The translations under genes and the position numbers were made by a program. This document shows, piece by piece, positions 51,927 to 60,321 of a stretch of 64,000 nucleotides of DNA. This stretch comes from Glycomyces sp. NRRL B-16210 (lineage in GTDB: Bacteria > Actinomycetota > Actinomycetes > Mycobacteriales > Micromonosporaceae), in the NCBI RefSeq assembly GCF_000719515.1, contig NZ_JOGR01000007.1, positions 248,001-312,000 on the forward strand, written 5' to 3'. The notes under the pieces were generated by a model, which was given only the letters and a program-made list of their open reading frames with translations, made no database searches and was not told the origin of the DNA. Within the stretch, counting starts at the first letter, position 1; every line of letters begins with the position of its first letter.

Positions 51927-52254
51927 GGGCGCTGGCGACTTCAGGCTTCGCTTGATCGGTGTTAAGGCGGGCAGCGACGAAGAGGTCTTCTTCGGATGGG
52001 GCCCGCCTCTGGCTTTCCACTTTGATTCGGTCGGAGTCAGAGCGGGCAGCGACGAAGAGGTCTAGTTAGGCCCTGGGCGGATGGCGTCGCTCGGGTTCGC
52101 CTTGGGCTGCAACGTATCCGGTGGCGCTCATCGATGATCCTCAATGGAACATTCACCCCTTTGAGTGATGACATCCCCACCCCCACATGTCACTATTGAC
52201 TTACGAACAACAAAGCGAAATTCAACAGAGCATTCGAGAACGGAGGTGAACCCG
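51927..52254. repeat. Two direct copies of a ~75 bp repeat upstream of the DUF222-HNH gene
   Basis: The 22-mer that starts GCGGGCAGCGACGAAGAG occurs at 51967-51988 and again at 52042-52063, a 75 bp period. Its core matches, in opposite orientation, the repeats after the DUF222-HNH gene (53.87-54.33 kb). The rest of the gap is unremarkable and AT-richer near the HNH start (52180-52250), where a GGAGGTGA ribosome-binding site is present. Confidence 0.75.
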
Positions 52255-53871
52255 ATGAGCACCACCACTGAGAACCTGACTCAGTCCGACCGCCGCACCC
52301 AAGCCCAGGCCATCCGCTCCGCTCTCGATGAAGCCGCCTCCCTGATCAATGCCCAGCACGCCCGGGTCCTCGCCTCGATGATCGAGATGAAGGAGTCCGG
52401 GCTCCACCGCTCCGAGTTCGGCTTCTCCGCTCTCAGGGACCTGTTGCTCTCGCAGTTCGACTTCACTTTCAACACGGCCGGTTCGATCGCGGCCATCGCC
52501 CGCCGTTCCGGCACGTTCCGGCTTCTGGCGCAGGCGGCCACGACGGGGAAGGCCCGGATCGATCAGGTCGCCTATGCCGTCCGCCAGCTCGACCGCACCC
52601 CTGCGATGCGCCTGTTCGTCCGCACTCCCTTCAGGACTCCTGTTCCCTCGCCCTTCGATGACTCGGTCGAATGCGCCACTCCTGAAGCGCTGATCGCCGA
52701 GCACTGCGCCCATGCCTCCTTCACCGACCTCCGGCGACACCTCGATGAACTCGCCGCCGACCTGGCCGAGGAATCGGAGCTGCTTGAAGGCCTGGGCGAG
52801 CACTCCTTGCAGTGGATCGAACTGGCCGCGCAGAGCAACGGCCTGTGGTCGCTCACCGGAGAGCTCTCGGAGGAGACCGGGCGTCTGCTCGACAAGTACC
52901 TGAAGACCGCCTGCCCTCCTCCTCGCCAGGACGAGACGGACACCGACGGGGCGCTCCCCGCCCAGGCGAACCGCAATGCCGAGGCGATGCACCAACTGCT
53001 GGCCGGATACGGCACTTCCCCCGAAGCGGTCACCCGCCACGGCCACACCGCCACCCTCGACCTCGTAGTGGACATCGAGACCTTGCAGGGCAAGGACACC
53101 GGACGCCTGCCCCTCCTCGAAGGCGACCCCATCTCAGTCGCCAGGGCCCGCCTCCTCGCCTGCGAAGCCGGAGTCATCCCCTCAGTCTTCAACTACAAGA
53201 GCGGCGAAGCGATCGAACTCGGCAGGGCCCTCCGACTCCCCAACACGGCCCTCCGCCGCAAACTGGAACTCGAACAGCCCGAAGGCTGCGCTTGGCAGGG
53301 CTGCGACCGACCTGTCGCTTGGACCGAGGCGCACCACATCACCCATTGGGCCGATGGCGGGCCTACGGTCGCTGAGAACCTGATCCTCCTTTGCCGGTTC
53401 CACCACGGCCGCATCCACACCAGTGGGTGGTCCGTTGAGAAGACCGGTCCCGGGCAGGCGCTCATCACCCACCACGATCATGAATCCTCTGCCGAGGCCA
53501 GAGGCGAGTGCGGGTGCTCCGATTGGCGCACTGACGCTGACATGGACGCCGAGAACCGGGGCAGCGACTGGGATGTCTTTCCCACCGGGCTCTACCGGTC
53601 GGAGTGGGCCGAGAACATGAAGCTTGAATTGGATGCCAGGGCCGAAGCGGTAGAGCAGGCCAGGTGCCTGGAGCAGATCCGGGCGGCCAGGGCCAAATGC
53701 CGAGAGAAGTTCAGCAAGCCTGAGGTACCTGTCGAGCCTGCCATTGATGCGGTGAAGGTCTCCGAACCTGTTAGGGTCGCAACCGAACTGGGCGACCCAC
53801 CATTTTTAGGAGGCCCGTTCCGGTGGCAGCTGGGGCGGGGGAGGAATGGCAATAAGAGCCTTCCAGCCTGA
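52255..53871 (+). CDS. DUF222 / HNH endonuclease (13E12-type)
   Basis: 538 residues from the ATG at 52255, preceded by GGAGGTGA. The first ~370 residues are the helical DUF222 domain. The HNH module lies near residues 340-385: CAWQGCDRPVAW, EAHHITHWADGG, and NLILLCRFHHGRIH, with Cys and His residues for zinc. The C-terminal ~120 residues are poorly conserved and Glu/Ala-rich. This is the architecture of the 13E12 (REP13E12) proteins, which occur in many copies in mycobacterial genomes and carry the attachment site of phage phiRv1. Activity has rarely been tested. Codon use is somewhat less GC-biased than neighbours, and it is flanked by opposed repeats. Confidence 0.9.
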   Translation: MSTTTENLTQSDRRTQAQAIRSALDEAASLINAQHARVLASMIEMKESGLHRSEFGFSALRDLLLSQFDFTFNTAGSIAAIARRSGTFRLLAQAATTGKARIDQVAYAVRQLDRTPAMRLFVRTPFRTPVPSPFDDSVECATPEALIAEHCAHASFTDLRRHLDELAADLAEESELLEGLGEHSLQWIELAAQSNGLWSLTGELSEETGRLLDKYLKTACPPPRQDETDTDGALPAQANRNAEAMHQLLAGYGTSPEAVTRHGHTATLDLVVDIETLQGKDTGRLPLLEGDPISVARARLLACEAGVIPSVFNYKSGEAIELGRALRLPNTALRRKLELEQPEGCAWQGCDRPVAWTEAHHITHWADGGPTVAENLILLCRFHHGRIHTSGWSVEKTGPGQALITHHDHESSAEARGECGCSDWRTDADMDAENRGSDWDVFPTGLYRSEWAENMKLELDARAEAVEQARCLEQIRAARAKCREKFSKPEVPVEPAIDAVKVSEPVRVATELGDPPFLGGPFRWQLGRGRNGNKSLPA

Positions 53872-54351
53872 ATCCCAAGGGGTTCGGGCCCACCGTCATG
53901 CCCAGGGCCGGTTCAGGGGTCCGCGCCATCCATGCGGAGGGCCCGAGACCCAGATGCCGCCGGTCAGCCGATGAACCCGCCTCGCTCTGACTACTTCCGT
54001 TCTCGTCGCTGCCGCAGTAACCGCGACCAGCGCCGACCAGAAGGCCGCACTCCCGCCCTGCGATAAGCGAGCCCCGTTGTCGCTGCTCGCTTTGGACCGT
54101 GGCCATTGAGAAACAGGGAAGCACGACGACCGCCCTGCTTCGCGCCTACCTCGTTGTCGCTGCCCGGTTGAACCGCGATCATCTGCGGACCGGGAAGTCC
54201 CATGACCGCCCTGCCACTTGCCCACCTCGTTGTCGCTGCCTGTTTGAACTGTGACCATCCACGGGTCGGACAGCCCGATGATCACTCTGTTTTCTACCTT
54301 GCTCGCAGTCGTCGCCTGCTTGAACTATGTATCGATCGACCGATGTTGCCG
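53872..54351. repeat. Array of five degenerate ~76 bp repeats downstream of the DUF222-HNH gene
   Basis: The core TCGTTGTCGCTGC recurs at 54000 (diverged), 54074, 54151, 54227 and 54303 (diverged), with periods of 74-77 bp. Each is followed by a GG/GT-TTGAAC-like block. Read on the reverse strand the core is GGGCAGCGACAACGAGGT, which matches the upstream repeat GGGCAGCGACGAAGAGGT. The two arrays therefore point toward each other. Reverse-strand frames through the array encode repeated G-S-D-N-E-V peptides but look like read-through of the repeat, not genes. Confidence 0.75.
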
Positions 54352-54987
54352 TCAGGCAGCCGCCACGGTGAATCTTCTGTTGTGGTGCTTCGGGTTTTCC
54401 AGCTCGTCGAGGATCGCCACTGCCAGATCCTCGACCGAGATCGCCGATCGTCCTTCTCTGTCCACCAGCAGGTCATCGGTTCCCGAGCGGTACTGCCCTG
54501 TGCGAGTACCGGGTTTCAAAACCGCCGGTGGGCTGAGGTAGGTCCAGTCCGCTTCCTTCTCCTCTATGCAGCGGTGGTGTTGGGCCGCGCTGGCTTTCGC
54601 TACCGTTCGCCATTCTTCGGCTATGTAGCGCGGGTCTTCCAGGACCATGACGCCACTGTCCGGGACTCGCAGTGTGGCCGCGCCTCCTACGATCAGCAGC
54701 CGGACGCCGCTGGCCGCAACGCCTTTGAGCAGGGCGTCGGTGGCTTCGACCTGTTCCTGTTCTCGCCCGTTCGGGGCGCGGATCGCGCTCACTGCCGCGT
54801 CGTGTCCCTGGGACAGGGCTGCCACTTGCGATGTGTCCGAGGCGTCGCCGATCGTTGCTCGGGCTCCCTCGGGGACACGGTGGTTGGGACCTCGGACTAC
54901 GGCGGTCACCTGGTGTCCGCGGCTCAGGGCCTCTGCGGTGGTGCGGGAGCCGACGCTTCCGGCCGCTCCGAAGACGATGATGCGCAT
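54352..54987 (-). CDS. NAD(P)H-binding protein (NmrA/YwnB-like)
   Basis: 211 residues from the ATG at 54987 (AAGGAAA upstream). A single Rossmann domain starts IIVFGAAGSVGSRTTAEALSRGH, the nucleotide-binding GxxGxxG turn; the HDAAVSAIRAP strand-loop and the later Tyr/Lys positions (WTYLSPP) fit the SDR-a5/NmrA-like group that senses or uses NAD(P)H. These proteins are often placed with MarR- or HxlR-type regulators. Here it is co-directional with and 16 bp downstream of the EamA gene. The 3' end nearly reaches the repeat array. Function inferred at family level only. Confidence 0.85.
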   Translation of the reverse strand: MRIIVFGAAGSVGSRTTAEALSRGHQVTAVVRGPNHRVPEGARATIGDASDTSQVAALSQGHDAAVSAIRAPNGREQEQVEATDALLKGVAASGVRLLIVGGAATLRVPDSGVMVLEDPRYIAEEWRTVAKASAAQHHRCIEEKEADWTYLSPPAVLKPGTRTGQYRSGTDDLLVDREGRSAISVEDLAVAILDELENPKHHNRRFTVAAA

Positions 54988-55003
54988 GGGTTTCCTTCGG
55001 GCT

Positions 55004-55909
55004 TCAGGCATGGGCGAGTTCGGATTGCTTCGGGGCGGTCGGGATCTGCGGCTTGGGGCGATTCTGGAGTTGGGCCGTGACCGTCGCGCCGAGGGCGACT
55101 GCGAAGCCCGCGGTCTGCCAGAGCGTGAAGGTCTCGCCGAGGACGATCCAGCCGACCGTCGCCGCCGTGAGCGGGGAGAGCAGGCCCAGGAAGCTCAACG
55201 GGACCACCGAGAGCCGGCCGATGCCGCGGAACCACAGCCAGTAGCCCAGCGCCGTGTTCACCAGGCCCAGGTAGACGTAGCCGAGGAGGTTCCCGGTGGT
55301 GAAGGCGGGCAATGCGCCTTCGACCGCGAACGCGAGGGGGATGAGCAGGAGTCCGCCCGCGGTGAGCTGCCAGCCCGCCAATGCGGCCGGGCCCGCGCCG
55401 TCCGGCATGCCCCAGCGCTTGGTCAGGACCACCGCGATCGCCATCGAGACCGCGCCGCCGATGCCCGCCAGGGCCCCTACGGGGTCGAGCCGCGCCTCGG
55501 CGGAGAGGACCACCATCGCCACGCCCGCGACCCCGGTCAGTCCCAGGAGCCAGGTCCGCAGCCGCACCTTCTGGTGCAGGATCAGCAGCGTCGCCCCGGC
55601 CGTCGCGAGGGGCCCGACGGCGGCGGCCACGGCCGCGACGCCTCCGGGCAGGCGGTAGGTCGCGATGAACAGGAGCGCGAAGAACGCGGCGATGTTCAAG
55701 GTCCCGATCACCGCCGACTTCCACCACCACGACCCCCTCGGGAGCCTTCGTGACAGGAGTATCAGCAGGAGGCCCGCCGGGAGCGCCCGGAGCATGGCGG
55801 TGAGGAACGGCCGGTCCGCCGGGAGGAACTCGGTGGTCACGATGTAGGTGGTGCCCCACATGACCGGGGCGAGCGCGGTCAGGAGGAGGTCCTTGGTACT
55901 GCGGTTCAT
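55004..55909 (-). CDS. EamA/DMT-family transporter
   Basis: 301 residues from the ATG at 55909 (AGGAG eight bases upstream). Ten transmembrane helices arranged as two EamA repeats; the second repeat's LGETFTLWQTAGFAVALGA region near the C-terminus is typical of drug/metabolite transporters of the RhaT/YdcZ type. Related proteins export amino acids, metabolites or toxic compounds. It is transcribed leftward from a promoter that overlaps the MarR-type operator at 55922-55975, so it is probably repressed by the divergent MarR gene. Substrate unknown. Confidence 0.88.
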   Translation of the reverse strand: MNRSTKDLLLTALAPVMWGTTYIVTTEFLPADRPFLTAMLRALPAGLLLILLSRRLPRGSWWWKSAVIGTLNIAAFFALLFIATYRLPGGVAAVAAAVGPLATAGATLLILHQKVRLRTWLLGLTGVAGVAMVVLSAEARLDPVGALAGIGGAVSMAIAVVLTKRWGMPDGAGPAALAGWQLTAGGLLLIPLAFAVEGALPAFTTGNLLGYVYLGLVNTALGYWLWFRGIGRLSVVPLSFLGLLSPLTAATVGWIVLGETFTLWQTAGFAVALGATVTAQLQNRPKPQIPTAPKQSELAHA

Positions 55910-55921
55910 GACGACTCCTAG

Positions 55922-55975
55922 AAGTATCTTGTATAGAAGTAGCTTATACTCAAGATACTTTTTGTCAAGATACTT
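55922..55975. promoter_or_regulatory. MarR operator between EamA and marR genes
   Basis: AAGTATCTTG (55922-55931) and two copies of its complement CAAGATACTT (55951-55960 and 55966-55975) form an inverted repeat with an extra direct half-site. AT-rich operators with a TATCTTG/CAAGATA pattern are typical of MarR dimers. Position between divergent promoters suggests the MarR protein represses both the transporter and itself. Confidence 0.7.
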
Positions 55976-56029
55976 CGGCTTGAGCTGTATCACCACGAGC
56001 CGCGTCCCGCGGGAAAGGCGGTTGGCACA

Positions 56030-56542
56030 ATGTCACCCATGGACGAAGACGCCGTGGACCGGATCATCGCGCAGTGGCACCGCGAGCTGCCCGATCTCGA
56101 ACTCGACTCGATGGCGCTCTTCGGGCGCCTCCACCGCGTCTCCCGGAAACTCGGCGCCCGCCTGCACCGCCTGCGCTCCCAGCAGGGCCTGGGCCGCAAC
56201 GAATTCGACGTGCTCGCCTCGATCCGCCGCTCAGGCCCGCCGTTCATCCTCTCGCCCAAGGAGATCAGCGCGACCCTCATGCTCAGCTCCGGCGGCCTCA
56301 CCGGCCGGCTCGACAAGCTCGAAGCCGCCGGCTACATCGAACGCCTCCCCGACCCGGCCGACCGGCGGGGCCTCAAGGTCCGCATGACCGACCTCGGCCG
56401 CGAGGTCATCGAGACCGCCGTGCGCACCGGCCTCGACGTCCAGGAGGAGGCCCTGGACGTGCTCAGCGAGGACGAACGGCGCCAGCTCGGCGAGCTGCTG
56501 CGCAAACTCCACCGCGGCTTCGAGGACGAGCCCTTCGACTGA
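56030..56542 (+). CDS. MarR-family transcriptional regulator
   Basis: 170 residues, ATG with GGAAAGG upstream. The winged helix is clear: LSPKEISATLMLSSGGLTGRLDKLEAAGYIERLPDPADRRG, where the recognition helix precedes the wing. N- and C-terminal helices form the usual dimer interface. MarR proteins repress efflux and stress genes and release DNA on binding phenolic compounds or on oxidation; no cysteine suitable for oxidation sensing is obvious. It is divergent from the EamA gene and convergent with the MBL gene, whose stop lies three bases away. Confidence 0.92.
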   Translation: MSPMDEDAVDRIIAQWHRELPDLELDSMALFGRLHRVSRKLGARLHRLRSQQGLGRNEFDVLASIRRSGPPFILSPKEISATLMLSSGGLTGRLDKLEAAGYIERLPDPADRRGLKVRMTDLGREVIETAVRTGLDVQEEALDVLSEDERRQLGELLRKLHRGFEDEPFD

Positions 56543-56545
56543 CCC

Positions 56546-57463
56546 TCAGTTCTGGGTCATGTCGATGTTGTAGTCGATGATGTCGTAGATGATCACCGGC
56601 GGCGGCGGACCCTGCACGGCCGGCTCGCCCGACGCCTCCGGCGCGGGCTCGGGCGGGGGAGGGGCCAGCTCCCGCCAGCGCCCCAGGGCCTCCCGCATCG
56701 TCTCGGGACCGAAGGGATTGTGCGCGGCCGCCTCCTCCTCGGTGAGGAACCCCTGCGCGACCTCGCCGCACAGCCGCGCCACCTCGGCGAGGTCCCTCGC
56801 CTGGCCGCGCGCCCACCAGTAGTCGGCCGGCTCGCCGTGCCCGGGGACGACCACCTTCGGTTTCCAGCCGAGGAGGTACTCCACGGCCTGGGGCCACTCG
56901 AGCGGGAACGCCGCGCTGTAGGAGGGCGGCGCGCCGTTCTCCAGCAGGTCCCCGGCGAACAGCACCCCGGCGTCGGGCACCTCGATGACCATGTCGTTGT
57001 CGCTGTGGGCCAGGCCGACCTGGCGCAGGACCACGGTGCGCCCGCCGAGGTTCAACCCGACCGCGCCGCTGACGCGGCAGTTCGGCGGGATGAGCCGCGA
57101 CCGCGCGATGCTCCGGGCCTCGTCCTCGCGGTTCTCACGCCGGTACTGGGCGACGCGGCGCTGGCGCTGCTCGTCGCCGAAGCTGATGTAGTGGGCGCCG
57201 TCGGCCACGGCCCAGATGGCGGACTCGCCGAAGGCGGAGGTCCCGAACCAGTGGTCGAAGTGGTCGTGCGTGTAGGCGACCTGCCAGGGCAGGTCGGTCA
57301 GCTCGCGGATCGCCGTGGCGAACGCGAAGCCCGCGTCGGCGCTGATCCCGGTGTCGACGACCAGGCAGCAGTCGTCGCCGACGACCAGTCCCAGCGACTG
57401 GTCCAGCTCCTCGAGGCGGCGCACCCACACTCTGTCGGCGACTTCGATCCAGCGGTCACTCAT
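56546..57463 (-). CDS. MBL-fold metallohydrolase with unusual C-terminal tail
   Basis: 305 residues from the ATG at 57463. The metallo-beta-lactamase fold has the zinc motif THDHFDH (H66, H68, D70, H71), an Asp/Gly-rich DTG entry and the later VPGHGEPAD. The domain resembles glyoxalase-II/ quinoprotein-relay-like hydrolases. After residue ~265 it continues as a Pro/Glu/Ala-rich linker ending in an aromatic/Ile-rich stretch (VIIYDIIDYNIDMTQN). That tail is not part of the fold. The gene converges with marR. Substrate unknown. Confidence 0.85.
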   Translation of the reverse strand: MSDRWIEVADRVWVRRLEELDQSLGLVVGDDCCLVVDTGISADAGFAFATAIRELTDLPWQVAYTHDHFDHWFGTSAFGESAIWAVADGAHYISFGDEQRQRRVAQYRRENREDEARSIARSRLIPPNCRVSGAVGLNLGGRTVVLRQVGLAHSDNDMVIEVPDAGVLFAGDLLENGAPPSYSAAFPLEWPQAVEYLLGWKPKVVVPGHGEPADYWWARGQARDLAEVARLCGEVAQGFLTEEEAAAHNPFGPETMREALGRWRELAPPPPEPAPEASGEPAVQGPPPPVIIYDIIDYNIDMTQN

Positions 57464-57762
57464 GTCGGCAATGGTATGCGGCCTGCGCGAAGGCCCCTCG
57501 CCACGGACGCCGGTGACGCATCGTGAGCGATTTCGGTCGCTCTCGGAGGGCCCGCGTCGGAACGTGGTCGCGACACGACCTATGTTCAGGTCCGACGATG
57601 CCGCGCCGAGCCCAGACACGAGCGCGAGCCGCCGAGCGGCTCCGGTCGCACGCCCCTTCCAGGACGCGGATAGATCATGAAATGCCCTATTTTATGTGAT
57701 TTTGGCTCGTGTACATTTCGGGATGCAACGCACCTCGATCGCGAACGAAGGAGTCCTCTCCC

Positions 57763-58866
57763 ATGCACGTCAGTCGCCGCCGCCTGCTCTACGGATCGGC
57801 GGGCATCGCCGCCACCACCCTGGCCGGGTGCGGTTTGGGCGAGGGGTCGGAAGAACTCACCGGCTTCACCGGCATCGCCATGCCCACCACGACCTCCGAC
57901 CGCTGGGTCTCCGAGGGCGCGGAACTCGAGGACCGCCTGAAGGGCTTCGGCTACAAGACGATCCTGGCCTACGGCGAGGACGACGTCGAGCAGCAGACCG
58001 AGCAGATCCAGTCGATGGTCGACGAGGGAGTGGAGTTCCTCATCGTCGGCGCCATCGACAACACGAGTCTCGGCCCGGTCCTGGCGAACGCCAAGAACGC
58101 GGGGATCACGGTCATCGCCTACGACCGGCTGATCCTGGAGACCCCCGACGTCGACTACTACGCCTCCTTCGACAACTACGAGGTCGGCGTGCTCCAGGCC
58201 CGGCACATCATCGACCGGCTCGGCCTCGAGGAGCGCTCCGGCCCGTTCAACGTCGAACTGTTCTCGGGCGCCTTGGACGACAACAACTCCCAGTACTTCT
58301 TCATGGGCGGCCTCGACACCTTGGAGAGCTACCTCTACTCCGGCGCGGTCGCGGTCCCGTCCGGTCAGACCGAGCAGGTGCCGACCGCGACCGCGCGGTG
58401 GGACCGCGAGGTCGCGCGCGAGCGCATGGCCGAGCTGCTGGACGAGCACTACGGCGAGCGGCGGCTCCACGCGGTGCTCTCGCCGTACGACGGCATCAGC
58501 CGCGGCGTGGTCGAGGCGCTGGCGGACGCCGGTTACGAACCGGGATCGGACGACTTCCCGGTGGTGACCGGTCAGGACGCCGAACCCCTGTCGCTCAAGG
58601 CGATCCAGGAGGGCACGGGCCAGTCCGAGACGGTCTTCAAGGACACGCGCCAGCTCGCGGAGGTCGCGGCGAACATGGTGAAGTCGATCGTCGACGGCGG
58701 CACGCCGGACGTGAACGACTTGGGCAGCTACGACAACGGCTTCAAGTTCGTCCCCGCCTACCTGCTCCCGCCGATCGACGTGACCGTGGAGAACTACGTC
58801 GAGGAGGTCGTCGACTCCGGATACGTCTCCCAGGGGACGATCGACGACGCTCCCGAGGACGACTGA
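57763..58866 (+). CDS. Sugar ABC transporter substrate-binding lipoprotein (ChvE-like)
   Basis: 367 residues from the ATG at 57763 (GAAGGAG upstream). The N-terminus combines a twin-arginine-like start (RRRLLYG) with a lipobox LAGC, so it is a membrane-anchored lipoprotein. The mature protein is a type I periplasmic binding fold similar to ChvE/xylose- and galactose-binding proteins: GFTGIAMPTTTSDRW entry, QIQSMVDEGVEFLIVGAIDN, then VTGQDAEPLSLKAIQEG. Acidic and aromatic residues line the predicted cleft. No permease or ATPase gene is near, so the transporter lies elsewhere or the protein is a sensor partner. Confidence 0.88.
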   Translation: MHVSRRRLLYGSAGIAATTLAGCGLGEGSEELTGFTGIAMPTTTSDRWVSEGAELEDRLKGFGYKTILAYGEDDVEQQTEQIQSMVDEGVEFLIVGAIDNTSLGPVLANAKNAGITVIAYDRLILETPDVDYYASFDNYEVGVLQARHIIDRLGLEERSGPFNVELFSGALDDNNSQYFFMGGLDTLESYLYSGAVAVPSGQTEQVPTATARWDREVARERMAELLDEHYGERRLHAVLSPYDGISRGVVEALADAGYEPGSDDFPVVTGQDAEPLSLKAIQEGTGQSETVFKDTRQLAEVAANMVKSIVDGGTPDVNDLGSYDNGFKFVPAYLLPPIDVTVENYVEEVVDSGYVSQGTIDDAPEDD

Positions 58867-58883
58867 AGTCGGGTCCAACAGCG

Positions 58884-58907
58884 ACGGCCGGGCATTTGCC
58901 CGGCCGT
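58884..58907 (+). terminator. Terminator after the sugar-binding protein gene
   Basis: ACGGCCGGGC (58884-58893) pairs perfectly with 58898-58907 around ATTT, followed by TTC. It begins 18 bp after the stop. Confidence 0.8.
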
Positions 58908-59104
58908 TTCGCATTTCGGAACACGCTCCGTCACCTCATGGGCCACAAGCGTGTTCACCTGCTACGTTACATAATTGTTATGCGACCCTTCTTCGCATTG
59001 GAACGTGTCATGTTTGGTACGGTGCCGGAGCCGATCAGAATTCCTCGCCACTGATCGCCGGCATCCAATCCCCCCAAACCATCGTTAATCTACTTAGGAG
59101 AGTT

Positions 59105-60241
59105 ATGAACCGTACCCTCAAGCGGGTGCTGGGTCTGACCGCAAGTGTCGCCATCGGCCTCGTCGGAGCGGTCACCTTCGCCTCCGCAGCCCAAGCCCAC
59201 CACACTGAGGCCACCCCTACGACCAGGTGCCTCGACGACGGCGGCTGGGAGGTGACATGGTCGGTCACCGACTGGGAGTGGAAGAACTACCCCCACTTCA
59301 ATATCAAGGAGGCCGGTGAGATCACCGGTGTCACCCCGAGCGTCGATGTGCCGCTCGTAGGCGGCATCGAGGTTGGCAAGAAGCTGCCCTACCCGGGCAG
59401 CAACGACACCCCGCTTACCTCCACGCAGACGTTCGACGCCTCCGTCGAATCGGCGACCCTGATCATCGACGCCAAGTGGAAGAACAAGTGGTCGGACAAC
59501 GAGACCGGCAACAACAAGGGGCACCTGCAGACCGCGTACCCGCCGGCTGGCGGCTGCGAGAAGCCTGAGGAGCCGAAGCCTGAGCCGTACATCGAGGCCT
59601 GGAGCGACTGTGTCGCCCTGTACGTGTGGGTCGGCAACGGCAACCCGGACAAGCTCGCCACCTTCACGCTGACTCCGAGCTTCGGCGATGCTGTCGAGGA
59701 GACCCCGGAGGCCGACAGCAACGGCTACCAGGGCTACTTCGAAGCCCCAGAGGAAGGCGGCCTGACGGTCGAAGTCGCCATCGACGGCGAGCTGGTCGAG
59801 ACCATCGAGTGGACCCCGGAGAACAACTGCAACTGGGGCACCTACGAGCAGACCTGTGAAGGCGTCCAGTTCAACCTGGCCATCCCCGCAGACGGTGTCG
59901 AGACCACCTTCACCTTCACCACGAGCGAGTCCGACGAGCCCATCGTCCACGTCCTCGCCCCCGGCGACGAGGTGCCCGTGTTCTTCGAAGGCGCCGTGGA
60001 CCTGGTCGTCTACTACGTGATCGAGCAGGGCAAGGAGTCCTACCCCGGCCAGATCCCGTGGACCCCCGAGGACTGCGAGTCGCCTGCGCCGAGCGAGTCC
60101 GAGACCCCGTCCGCCACGCCGCAGCTGCCGACCACCGGTAGCTCGCTGACGATCATGGTCAGCTCGGCCGCCGCGCTGATCCTGGCCGCCGCGGTCATCT
60201 TCCTGCTCATGCGTCGCCGCCGCGCCGCGCAGGACTGGTAA
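59105..60241 (+). CDS. LPXTG-anchored cell-surface protein
   Basis: 378 residues. A Sec signal peptide (basic start, then a hydrophobic core ending in the SAAQA-H cleavage region near residue 31) and a C-terminal sorting signal: LPTTG at 341-345, a ~22-residue hydrophobic helix, and an RRRRAAQDW tail. Sortase would link it to the peptidoglycan. The mature part has two or three beta-rich domains of ~100 residues with conserved Cys and aromatic residues (CLDDGGWEVTW; SDCVALYVWVG) and a Pro/Ser/Thr stem before the sorting signal. No sortase gene is in the window. No catalytic motif is seen; a structural or adhesive role is likely. Confidence 0.88.
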   Translation: MNRTLKRVLGLTASVAIGLVGAVTFASAAQAHHTEATPTTRCLDDGGWEVTWSVTDWEWKNYPHFNIKEAGEITGVTPSVDVPLVGGIEVGKKLPYPGSNDTPLTSTQTFDASVESATLIIDAKWKNKWSDNETGNNKGHLQTAYPPAGGCEKPEEPKPEPYIEAWSDCVALYVWVGNGNPDKLATFTLTPSFGDAVEETPEADSNGYQGYFEAPEEGGLTVEVAIDGELVETIEWTPENNCNWGTYEQTCEGVQFNLAIPADGVETTFTFTTSESDEPIVHVLAPGDEVPVFFEGAVDLVVYYVIEQGKESYPGQIPWTPEDCESPAPSESETPSATPQLPTTGSSLTIMVSSAAALILAAAVIFLLMRRRRAAQDW

Positions 60242-60282
60242 GAACCCGCCCACGACCGCCGCTTTAGGCAGTCGGGACAAGA

Positions 60283-60312
60283 ACGGGGGCCGCGCAATCG
60301 CGCGGCCCCCGT
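60283..60312. terminator. Bidirectional terminator between surface-protein genes
   Basis: ACGGGGGCCGCGC (60283-60295) pairs perfectly with 60300-60312 around AATC, followed by TTTC. It lies between the convergent LPXTG and FnIII genes. Confidence 0.85.
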
Positions 60313-60321
60313 TTCGTGCGC

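Noticed and set aside
53896..54285. Reverse-strand reading frames in the repeat array
   Set aside because: The repeated peptide motif reflects the DNA repeat itself; the frame shifts between units and lacks a start signal.
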